This document shows, in pieces, positions 8,272 to 17,400 of a stretch of DNA of 20,405 nt; the first letter of the stretch is position 1, and every line of letters starts with the position of its first letter. Position numbers and translations under genes: made by a program. Below the pieces are notes generated by a model. That model was not told the origin of the DNA. It did no database searches and was given only the letters and a program-made list of their open reading frames with translations. This DNA is from Liminaster sp964567855 (GTDB lineage Bacteria > Bacteroidota > Bacteroidia > Bacteroidales > UBA3663): the NCBI GenBank assembly GCA_964567855.1, contig CAZMOE010000041.1, forward strand, positions 1 to 20,405, written 5' to 3'.

Positions 8272-9329
8272 AACATACCTCCTATATTGGTCCGGGAAAC
8301 TTCAGGAAAAGGCTTCACCGCCTGTCCGTCCTTTAGATGATGCACGCCGGCGACCACCACCTGCTCATCCGGCTTCAGCCCGCCGGTAATTTCGGCCATA
8401 CCATTCAAACGGAGGGAGCCGACCGTCACCTCCCGTTGCCGGATCACACTATTCTGCGCATCGAAGACATAGACCCGGGTCACACCGTCCCTATTGAACA
8501 ACGCATTGGCCGGAACAAGTAACGTATTCCCGTCAGAAGGTCGATAAACGATTCCGACCATGGCCGTCATGCCTGGAGTAACCTCCGGATGTTTTTCTTC
8601 CAGCAACAACCTCACTTCATAAAGCTGATTGGCATTGGCTTTCTGAGCCACACTTTTCAGCTTTAAAGGGAAACTCCGCCCCGGCAAAACATCGAACGAA
8701 GCAGCAAATGATTCAAAATCCCCTTTACGGAGATATTCCGAAGCAGGAATGTTGATCACTATTTCAATTCCATCCGCACCGAACAAGGTCACCACCGGCA
8801 TACCCGCCCCGACCGTCTCATGCCCATCATAGAGCACCTCCTGCACATAGGCATCGAACGGGGCCTCCAACCGAGTATCGGCCAGTTGATTTTTATGGTT
8901 ATTATACTTGGCCGTAATCTGTTCCAGTCCGAAACGGGCCTTGTCATAATTATTGGCCGAAGTGCCGTTATCATTGTAAAGGGCGATAATTCGCTCCGCT
9001 TCGGCCTTGATCTGATTATATTCGGCCTCTGTGGCTGAAAGCTGGACGCGATAGTCGCGGTCGTCAAGAAGGGCCACGAGCTGCCCCTTGCGCACAAAAT
9101 CGCCGGCCTTGACAGGTACGCGCTCAATAGTTCCGGCCACGCGGAAAGCCATATTGACCGTTTCCGTCGCCCGGGTCCGCCCCGGATAAGAGACAGTTTC
9201 CTGCCCGGAAACACTTTCTACTGCGGCCAGGCGTACCAATGGTTCCGACTCTGCGGTCGATTCCCCGCGGGAACAAGCGGCACACAGCAATCCGATAAAA
9301 ACAAAAACATGTAAAAGAATACTTTTCAT
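8268..9329 (-). CDS. RND efflux periplasmic adaptor subunit (membrane fusion protein), lipoprotein
   Basis: 353 aa. The start at 9329 gives a lipoprotein signal peptide with candidate lipidated cysteine C19 (context LCAACS), anchoring the adaptor in the inner membrane. An in-frame frame extends to 9419, but it would swallow the promoter and displace the signal peptide. Domains in order: beta-barrel entry strand and lipoyl half (about 43-98, with VAGTIERVPVKAGDFVRKGQLVALLD), alpha-hairpin coiled coil (about 99-152), second lipoyl half (LEAPFDAYVQEV, 154-165), beta-barrel (185-265, including the TPGMTAMV loop) and membrane-proximal domain (266-345). It bridges the pump and the outer-membrane channel. 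First gene of a three-gene operon. Confidence 0.93.
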   Translation of the reverse strand: MKSILLHVFVFIGLLCAACSRGESTAESEPLVRLAAVESVSGQETVSYPGRTRATETVNMAFRVAGTIERVPVKAGDFVRKGQLVALLDDRDYRVQLSATEAEYNQIKAEAERIIALYNDNGTSANNYDKARFGLEQITAKYNNHKNQLADTRLEAPFDAYVQEVLYDGHETVGAGMPVVTLFGADGIEIVINIPASEYLRKGDFESFAASFDVLPGRSFPLKLKSVAQKANANQLYEVRLLLEEKHPEVTPGMTAMVGIVYRPSDGNTLLVPANALFNRDGVTRVYVFDAQNSVIRQREVTVGSLRLNGMAEITGGLKPDEQVVVAGVHHLKDGQAVKPFPEVSRTNIGGML

Positions 9330-9374
9330 AAGCTTCCCGTATTGTAATTTTAGAATATTTCGATTTAACAGGCG

Positions 9375-9382
9375 CAAAGATA
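9375..9382 (-). promoter_or_regulatory. -7 promoter element of the efflux operon
   Basis: The minus strand reads TATCTTTG, an exact TAnnTTTG box, giving a start near 9368 and a leader of about 40 nt to the adaptor ATG at 9329. The matching -33 position (about 9403-9406) reads TTTC rather than TTTG. A weakened -33 fits a promoter that needs, or is controlled by, a regulator. Confidence 0.6.
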
Positions 9383-9391
9383 AAACCGCCC

Positions 9392-9417
9392 GGCAAATCT
9401 GGAAAGAACTATTTGCC
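9392..9417. promoter_or_regulatory. Inverted repeat over the -33 region of the efflux promoter, candidate operator
   Basis: GGCAAAT (9392-9398) and ATTTGCC (9411-9417) form a perfect 7-bp inverted repeat with a 12-base spacer. The centre is near 9404, exactly over the -33 position of the efflux promoter. It lies in the 206-bp divergent spacer facing the AraC-family gene. AraC proteins more often bind direct repeats, so another dimeric regulator is possible. Confidence 0.45.
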
Positions 9418-9475
9418 ATAATAATGTTCGATATTTACTTTTTCACCCTCACAAACATAAAAAAATATATCAAAA

Positions 9476-9508
9476 TTGATTCTTTTTTCATAAAACACCT
9501 TTTCTTTG
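9476..9508 (+). promoter_or_regulatory. Possible promoter of the AraC-family regulator gene
   Basis: TTG (9476-9478), a 22-base spacer and TTTCTTTG (9501-9508) resemble the phylum promoter, with one mismatch in the -7 box (T for A at the second base) and a spacer slightly longer than usual. A start near 9514 would give a leader of about 22 nt. The surrounding 9420-9500 is very AT-rich. Confidence 0.4.
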
Positions 9509-9535
9509 CACCTATACAGAAGAAAGAAAATAGCC

Positions 9536-10477
9536 ATGAAACATTTCTCCTTCACCGATGCCGCATCTTTGCACAGCCAATACATACATATCGGCCAAGA
9601 ATATAACAATTCTCTGCCCGCTCTTACTCATGGAATCTACAGAAATTGCTATGGAATTTTTCTCTGTCAGGAAGGCGAATGCCGCATTCTTCTTGAAAAC
9701 AAAAGTTATGAAATCCACGCCGGAGACCTCTGCATATATCTGCCCAACCAGTTTCTGAAAATCCTGACCCGGAGCAAAGATCTCCACGGCATCATCTATT
9801 GTGTCGGACAAGAAGAAATCAAACACCTCAGAATGTCCATGCGCGATGCCGAAAGCATCATTTCCATCAAAAACGCGCCATGTGTCAGCCTGAACCGGAG
9901 GCAATTTCTCTTCCTCGAACAAATGGTCGGCGCCGTCATCGAACTAAGATCCCGTCCGCTCTCCGACGGAGGTAACAGACCTGGCAGGCCATCGGTATTC
10001 CATAACCAGATGATCCTGTCGCTGATCGATGCCGTCGGCTTTGAGATCTTCGATATCTTTCACTCCTGCGCTCCTGTCACCCCTCACAAGCAGGACCGTA
10101 GGGAAATTATCTTCCAGAAGTTCCTGCGTTCCCTTTTTTCCCATTGCACCACCAAGCGGGAAGTGGCATTCTACGCCGCAGAACAATGCCTGACCCCGCG
10201 TTATTTTTCTTCAGTCATCAAGACCTGTTCTAAAAAAACGGCACAGCAATGGATCATCGAGATAGTAATAGAAAAAATGGAGGATCTGCTGACCGGCAGC
10301 GAAATGAGCATCAAAGAAATCGCTTATGCATTCAATTTCCCCACCCAGTCGTTTTTCGGAAAATATTTCAAACAATATACGGGCATGTCGCCCAAAGAGT
10401 ATCGCCGGAAAAACATGAACAGCAACATGACATCTTTCCCACCGAGAACAGAGAACATCCGAAACACTCCTCTGTAA
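9536..10477 (+). CDS. AraC family transcriptional regulator
   Basis: 313 aa. The N-terminal part (about 20-110) looks like a cupin-type sensing domain (EGECRILLENKSYEIHAGDL at 46-65, beta-rich with the usual turn), and 115-200 is helical linker. The C-terminal third is the AraC DNA-binding domain with two helix-turn-helix units: KREVAFYAAEQCLTPRYFSSVIK (about 207-229) and IKEIAYAFNFPT...FGKYFKQYTGMSPKEYR (259-290). The last piece is the family signature. The start is the ATG at 9536, since an earlier in-frame TTG at 9506 lies inside the putative promoter. It is transcribed divergently from the efflux operon, the common arrangement for a local pump regulator, and is expected to act on that promoter. 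The inducer is unknown. Confidence 0.9.
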   Translation: MKHFSFTDAASLHSQYIHIGQEYNNSLPALTHGIYRNCYGIFLCQEGECRILLENKSYEIHAGDLCIYLPNQFLKILTRSKDLHGIIYCVGQEEIKHLRMSMRDAESIISIKNAPCVSLNRRQFLFLEQMVGAVIELRSRPLSDGGNRPGRPSVFHNQMILSLIDAVGFEIFDIFHSCAPVTPHKQDRREIIFQKFLRSLFSHCTTKREVAFYAAEQCLTPRYFSSVIKTCSKKTAQQWIIEIVIEKMEDLLTGSEMSIKEIAYAFNFPTQSFFGKYFKQYTGMSPKEYRRKNMNSNMTSFPPRTENIRNTPL

Positions 10478-10623
10478 CCGACCGCATTCCATGAAGTGAG
10501 AGCGGATATATCAAAATGTCTGGCAAAAACCTTGCATATATCGGAATTAATCACGAATATTGCACGACTTTCGCCGGTAGTCTTTCGGCGTCATTGTCTC
10601 ATCCCAACCACAAATGTTTCTTC
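10478..10623 (+). other. Spacer/leader before ruvA
   Basis: This is the gap between the AraC-family stop and the ruvA ATG. I see no convincing TTTG/TAnnTTTG pair and no intrinsic terminator for the AraC-family gene. An inverted repeat CGCCG (10572-10576) / CGGCG (10586-10590) with a 9-base loop could form a small hairpin in the ruvA leader. An in-frame ATG at 10516 would extend RuvA by 36 residues that do not belong to the family, so it is not used here. Confidence 0.4.
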
Positions 10624-11217
10624 ATGATCGAATATCTTAAAGGTGACGTCACCGAACTGACACCCACCACCGCGGTAATAGAATGCAACGGAGTCGGCTA
10701 TGCCTGCAATATCTCCCTTTATACCTACGACAAACTGCAAGTCGGAAAAGCGTTCAAAATCTATGTTTCCGAAACCATCCGCGAGGATGCCCATTTGCTC
10801 TACGGATTCATTTCAAAACAGGAGCGCGCGGTCTATGAACTGCTCATCACCGTTTCCGGCGTAGGCCCGAATACGGCCCGCCTTATCCTGTCATCGCTGG
10901 CACCGGACGAGCTGGTCGCCGTCGTCAGCACCGGCAACGACCGCCAGCTGAAAGCGGTCAAAGGCATCGGAGCGAAAACCGCCCAGCGCATCATCGTGGA
11001 CCTTCGCGACAAGATTGCCGCCACCGGCATCGCCGCCGCTACCGCCGAAGCGTCACCGATCGTCGCTTCCAACGAAACGGCAGACGAAGCTATCTCCGCT
11101 CTTATCGCTCTCGGATATCCGCAAGCGGCGGCACAGAAGTGTGTGAACCAACTCCTCGCAAAAGAACCGGCTCTCACGGTACAGGCGCTCATCAAGGCGG
11201 GACTGCATATGTTGTAA
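10624..11217 (+). CDS. ruvA: Holliday junction branch migration protein RuvA
   Basis: 197 aa, normal for RuvA. The protein binds four-way DNA junctions as a tetramer and loads the RuvB motor, with RuvC cutting the junction during recombinational repair. It starts with MIEYLKGDV, the canonical RuvA opening and the OB-fold domain I (1-62). Domain II carries two helix-hairpin-helix motifs, around ITVSGVGPNTARLIL (75-89) and LKAVKGIGAKTAQRIIVDL (109-127). An Ala/Ser-rich flexible linker (131-150) leads to domain III (152-197, ADEAISALIALGYPQAAA), which contacts RuvB. ruvB and ruvC are not in the window. It lies upstream of sprA in the same direction, so co-transcription is possible. Confidence 0.96.
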   Translation: MIEYLKGDVTELTPTTAVIECNGVGYACNISLYTYDKLQVGKAFKIYVSETIREDAHLLYGFISKQERAVYELLITVSGVGPNTARLILSSLAPDELVAVVSTGNDRQLKAVKGIGAKTAQRIIVDLRDKIAATGIAAATAEASPIVASNETADEAISALIALGYPQAAAQKCVNQLLAKEPALTVQALIKAGLHML

Positions 11218-11228
11218 ACAGACTATGA

Positions 11229-11339
11229 GATCGTAAAATCCGGACGGATACCGTCAACGACACCATCGGTGATGGAAAAACAGGCCGGGGAAGCACTTCC
11301 CAGCCTGTCTAAAGTCGCCCGAAAAAATCCGGAACGATC
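11229..11339 (+). other. Strongly foldable ruvA-sprA spacer, candidate structured RNA or compound terminator
   Basis: Twelve bases after the ruvA stop, GATCGT (11229-11234) and TCCGGA (11239-11244) can pair with TCCGGA (11328-11333) and ACGATC (11334-11339). This makes a 12-bp closing helix with one 4-base bulge. Inside it lie GACGG-ATA-CCGTC (11243-11255, sharing two bases with the closing helix), CGAC/GTCG (11258-11261 with 11314-11317), CCATC-GGT-GATGG (11263-11275), and ACAGGC...GCCTGT (11280-11308) extended by GGGAA/TTCCC. The closing helix is followed by ATTTT, so the whole could end ruvA transcription. Otherwise it is leader RNA of sprA. The remaining 11340-11427 holds no clear promoter. 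Confidence 0.4.
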
Positions 11340-11427
11340 ATTTTGATGCGTAACAGTGCCCGACGCACACAATAAAGAGCGGAACACTCCGTTAATTTAT
11401 TGTATTATTTTATAGACAGCACAGAAG

Positions 11428-14400
11428 TTGAAAAAGATAGAGCTTTTCTTCATACTTTTTTGGGTCGGAATCGTCGGTTTCGCCACCGGTCAGGCAGCGT
11501 TTGCCTCATCGGGATTTCTGTCATCGCCTGTCATGGAAAATGCGTCGGGTTCTTCTGACGACAATACGCCTCCGGCCGCCGCAGACAGTATCCGAAACCG
11601 CTATCCGGTCAGCAAAACCACTCCCGACGGCGTTCAGGAACTGGAACAGACCTCTCCCGTCGATCTTAAAACTCCCGACAACATCAAGCAGGTCACCGAA
11701 TACGACTACAAGAACAACCGGTACGTAATCCGCACCATGCTGGGCGAACAGGAAATCGGAGATCCTATCCCGATGACGGAAAAAGAATACATGTCTTATT
11801 CCGAACGCGCTCTGCGCGCCGCCTACTTCCGCGAACAGAACCGTAAGGCATTCGATGAAAACGATGGAAAAGGGTTCGATCTCATGGACATGCAGTTCAG
11901 CCTCGGTCCCGCCGAAAAAATCTTCGGCAAAGGCGGCATACGTGTAAAGACCCAGGGATCGGGAGCACTGTCTTTCGGCTTTAAAAAGAATGAAATAGAT
12001 AATCCGACCCTTTCTGAACGGGCACGGAATCAGAAATCTTTTGATTTCGACATGACCTTCCAGCTGAATGCCAACGCCAGCATCGGCTCAAAGATGAATT
12101 TCAACCTCAACTATAATACAGAGGCTACATTCGACTTCGACGCCAATCAGATGAAGCTCGCCTACGAGGGAGAAGAGGACGAAATCATACAAAATCTCGA
12201 AGCCGGCAATGTATCGATGACCACAGGCTCATCACTTATCAACGGAGGCTCCTCATTGTTCGGTATCAAGACAGCATTGAAGTTCGGCAAACTCAACATT
12301 ACCGCTCTTCTGGCCAAACAGGAGTCTTCCTCCAAAACCGTTAATTCAAGAGGCGGAGCCACTACCCGTTCTTATGAAATATCGGTCGACCAATATGATG
12401 AGAACCGGCATTTCTTCCTTGCACATTACTTTCGCGATACGTATGATCAGAACATGTCCCACCTGCCGCTCATCAGCTCCGGTGTGGAAATCACCAAAGT
12501 CGAGGTATGGGTCACCAACAAGCGGGGAAATTATGACAACGCCAGAAATATTGTAGCCTTCATGGACCTGGCCGAGGCACAAAAAATCGGCAGCGGCCAT
12601 TGGAACAGTCTATCCTCTTCCGGCTATCCGGAAAACAAGGCCAACAGTCTTTACGAAGAAATCAGCGGCTCTTACGGCAATATCCGCAACATCACGGAAG
12701 TGACCACCACACTGTCCGGACTGGAACCTTTCGGCATTTTCGGCGGACGGGATTTTGAAAAAGTGGAAAGCGCCCGTCTGATGAGTCCGTCCGAATATAC
12801 GCTGAACAGCAAACTCGGATACATCTCTCTTAAAAGCAAATTGGATGACGACATGGTACTGGCTGTCGCCTTCCAGTACACCAAGGGAGGACGCACCTAT
12901 CAGGTCGGAGAATTCAGTACCGACAATTCAGGCAATACCACCCAGACCCTCATTGTCAAACTGTTGAAGGGAACCGCCGGCAATCCGGCACTTCCCCTGT
13001 GGGATCTTATGATGAAAAACGTCTATTCATTAGGCGTCACTTCGCTGCAAAAGAAGAACTTCACCATGCAGATCCAATACATGAGCGACACCGTGGGTGT
13101 ATATACCAATTATATTAAGGAGGGCCCCATCGCACAGCAACTTCTTTTGAAAGTGATGAATCTCGACCGGTTGAACGCCAACGACGAAAGCCACAGCGAC
13201 GGACGCTTTGACTTCGTAGACGGATATACCGTACTGGCCTCAAGCGGGCGAATCATTTTCCCGGTTGTCGAGCCGTTCGGATCGCATCTGGCCAAACAAC
13301 TGGGCAGCGAGGCTTTGGCCGAAAAATATTGCTTCCAAGAACTCTACGATTCCACACTCACGGTAGCTGAACAGATTGCAGAAAAAAATAAATTCCGCCT
13401 CAAGGGTGAATATTCCGCTTCAAGCGGAAGCGAAATCGATCTCGGCGCCATGAATGTGGCCCGCGGTTCCGTACGCGTCACCGCAGGAGGAGCTACACTG
13501 GTTGAAAATACAGATTATACGGTCGACTATACCATGGGTATCGTCACCATTCTTAACGAAAGCATTATCGAAAGCGGTACGGCCGTCAGCGTGTCTCTGG
13601 AAGACCGGTCGACCTTCAGCATGCAACGGAAAACCATGATGGGGCTCGACATGCAGTATGACTGGAGTAAAAACCTGACTTTCGGGGCCACTTTGATGAA
13701 TCTCCGTGAGAAACCGCTCACCGAGAAAGTCAATATGAACGATATTCCGATCAACAACACGATCTATGGTTTCAACCTAAAGTGGAATAAAGATTTCATG
13801 TGGCTGACCAATGCCGTCGGAACGATCCCGTGGATCAATGCCACGGCCCCGTCCAACCTCAGCATCAGTGCGGAGTTCGCTCAATTGCTGGCCGGACACA
13901 GCTCTGAAATCGGCAACAACGGCAATGTCTATCTGGATGACTTCGAATCGTCGGAAACTCCGACCGACATTTCTTCGCCCAGCAGCTGGCAGTTGGCCTC
14001 CACCCCATACGACGATTCCGGAACGGCACTCTTCCCCGAAGCCGGCCTCAGCAATAATACCGATTACGGCAAAAACCGCGCGCTCTTCTCCTGGTATGTC
14101 GTAGACCGCCTCTTCACAAGCCAGAGTTCCAGCCTCACGCCCGGCCATATCAAGAATGATCTTGAACAACTCAGCGACCATCGGGTACGCCAGATCAACT
14201 ATGATGAAATATACCCGAATAAAGAACTTTCCTACGGCGAAACAGGTATTCTGAATGTCCTTAACCTAAGTTTCTATCCGCAAGAACGTGGTCCTTACAA
14301 TGTCGATACGGAAAACGTCGACGAATACGGCCGTCTGACCCAACCGGAAAAAAGATGGGGCGGTATGATGCGGGCGCTGGATGTCACGAATTTTGAAAAC

Positions 14401-17400
14401 GCCAACTACGAATATATTGAATTCTGGATGATGGATCCTTTCGTCATGGACGAAGACGGTATGAACGAGGGCGGAGATCTTTATTTCAATCTCGGAGAAG
14501 TTTCGGAAGACATTTTGAAAGATGGTATGAAGTCTTTTGAAAATGGGCTGGACGTCAACGGTGATACGACCTACACCACTGCAACGGTGTGGGGACGTGT
14601 ATCGCGCCGCACCTCCACCGTTTATGCTTTTGACAATTCATCCAACTCACGGAAGACGCAGGACATCGGTCTGAACGGCCTGTCGGACGAAAGCGAAAAG
14701 CTCTTCCCCACTTATATGAATTACGTGCTGAAAATGCAGTCGAAAGTCAATAGTGAGACATGGGCGGCCTGGCAAAATGACCCCTATTCACCCGTTAATG
14801 ACCCGGCCGGCGATAATTTTCACCACTATCGAGGATCTGACTTCGACCGGAATCAGACAAGTATCCTCGACCGCTATAAGCATTATACCGGCGTAGAAGG
14901 AAACTCGGCCTCCACCAGCGACTCGCCGGAGAGTTATTCCACGGCGGCCAAAAGCACCCCGGATGTAGAAGATCTGAACAACGACAATACGCTTAACGAA
15001 TACGAACGATATTTCCAGTACCGCATCTCGCTGCGCCGGGAAGACATGATTGTCGGCCGGAACTATATCGAAGATGTCAGAGAAACCGCCGTTCCCCTGC
15101 GCAACGGCAAGCGGCCGACGGTCAAATGGTATCAGTTTAAGATTCCGCTTCGCGAATATCAAAAGAAAATCGGCAACATCAGCAATTTCAAATCTATCCG
15201 CTTCATGCGTATCTTCATGACCGGCTGGAAACAGGAACAGACCCTTCGTCTGGCTACGCTGGAGCTGGTCCGCAGCGACTGGCGCACCTATACGGCGTCA
15301 TCTCTTGCCGCTCCCGGCTATGCCGTGACAGGAACAGGAAGCATTGCAGCCTCTACCGTCAACATCGAAGAGAATGCAGGCTCCGTGCCGGTCAATTATG
15401 TATTGCCCCCGGGCATAGACCGCATCGTGGATCCGGGCCAGGCAACATCTACACAGCTTAACGAACAGTCGATGGTGCTTAATGTAAGCGAGCTGGAACC
15501 GCATGATGCCGTAGCGGTCTATAAAAATGCCGGCGTCGATATGCGACAGTTCGAGAACATCCAGCTGTTCGTACACGGCGAGGCCTTACTTAATAATGAG
15601 ACGGCGCTTGTCAACGGCGACCTCTCCGTATTCATCCGGTTGGGTTCGGATTACAAAGACAACTACTATGAATATGAAGTGCCCCTCAAACTGACTCCGC
15701 CAGGCACTTACAACAACAACAGCACCAACGACCGGAAAGCGGTATGGCCGGAAGACAACATGATCGATGTTACCGTCAAAAAATTCACCGATCTGAAACG
15801 CGAACGCAACAGCAGAAAACAACAAAGTCTTTCCAACGTAAGCTATACAACGCTTTTCAGTGTTTACGACAACGATAAAAGGAGTAATAAGATCAGCATC
15901 ATCGGTAACCCGACGCTCTCGGAAGTAACGGTGATCATGATCGGTATCCGCAATAACAGCAAAACGACAAAAAGCGGTAAAATCTGGGTAAACGAACTGC
16001 GTCTCAACGGCATCAATGAGGACGGGGGCTGGGCAGCAAAGGGTAATGCCACCCTGCGTGTCAGCGACCTGGCAACATTAAATATGGCCGGTACCTATAC
16101 CTCGGCCGGCTTCGGCAACATAGAGCAAAGCAGCACGGAGCGAAGCATGAACAACGATTATAATTACACCTTCTCCGGACAAACCGACCTCGGCCGCTGG
16201 CTGCCGGCCCAGCTGAAGTTCACAGCACCCTTCTACTACTCGAAGGCAAAGGCTGTCTCTTCTCCGAAATACGATCCCTATAATGAAGATATGCTTCTGG
16301 AAGAGACGTTGGATACTTACCAATCCTCACGGGAGAAAGATTCCATCAAGAATCTCACCCAAAGCGTAGAGGAAACCACCAGTCTGGCCATTTCCGGCAT
16401 GAAATTCAATGTAAAAAGCAAAAAAGCGAAACCGTGGGATCCCGCCAACGTGACGGTTTCATATTCCCAGAACAAGAAAAAGACCCACGATCCGACCATG
16501 GAGTACGAACATGACTATACCTGGCGCGGCTCGATCAATTATAACTATACCCCCTATTTTGTTCCCTGGACCCCGTTCAAGGGAGGCGGCAACCAGCGGG
16601 ACAAAGGCAAGAACGCCACCAAAGCAGGCAAAAAACCGAAACTGTTAAGCGAATTCCAGCTCAACTGGCTGCCTAACAGCATATCGTTATCCAGCAACAT
16701 CAACCGTACATATCACGAAGAGCAACTGCGTAACGTCGACACCTACGAATCGGACTATACCATCCCCGTCAGTTACAGCCGGACCTTTACGTGGCTGAGG
16801 CAGACGGCTATCAACTGGGATCTGACCAAAAATTTAAAGTTCTCGTTCAATGCGGCTACCAATGCCCGGATCGACGAGCCGGATGTTCCGGTCAACAAAG
16901 ATCTTTACCCGGATGAATATCAGGTCTGGAAGGACTCCATACTCACCAACCTGTGGAAATTGGGCACCCCAGTTTCCTATAACCAGACTTTCGACGCCAC
17001 ATGGAACATCCCCATCAATAAGATCTCCTGGTTCGACTGGACAACAGCCTCCATCAAATATAAGAGCAGCTATGCCTGGAACCGGGGAACCAAAATCGAC
17101 GAGAACACCGAGACCGGAAATTCCCTGCAGAATGAGGCGACCTGGCAAGGAGACGTCCGCCTGAATCTGGAAAACTTCTATAACAAGTCGAAGTTCCTCA
17201 AAAAAGCAAATTCCAAATTCAAACAGACCACACAAAGACAAAGCCTCACGAACGGCAAGTCGGCCAATACGAAGAAAAATACTGCCGCTGGCAAAAAAAA
17301 TACCAAAAAGTTTACCCAAAAGGTCAAACTGCAGGGCGACAGCAGCATTACGGTCAAACACGGCCTCAACACGCGCCGGCTTATTATTTCGGCCAAAGAT

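Noticed and set aside
9330..9419. Longer N-terminus for the efflux adaptor
   Set aside because: It would put the promoter inside the gene and bury the lipoprotein signal peptide that starts at 9329.
10516..10623. Longer N-terminus for RuvA
   Set aside because: RuvA proteins begin with the MIEYLKG strand, and the 36 added residues match nothing in the family.
11280..11308. The long hairpin alone as an ordinary ruvA terminator
   Set aside because: No T-run follows it on the plus strand (next bases CTAAAG). T5 exists only for the minus strand, where no gene needs it.
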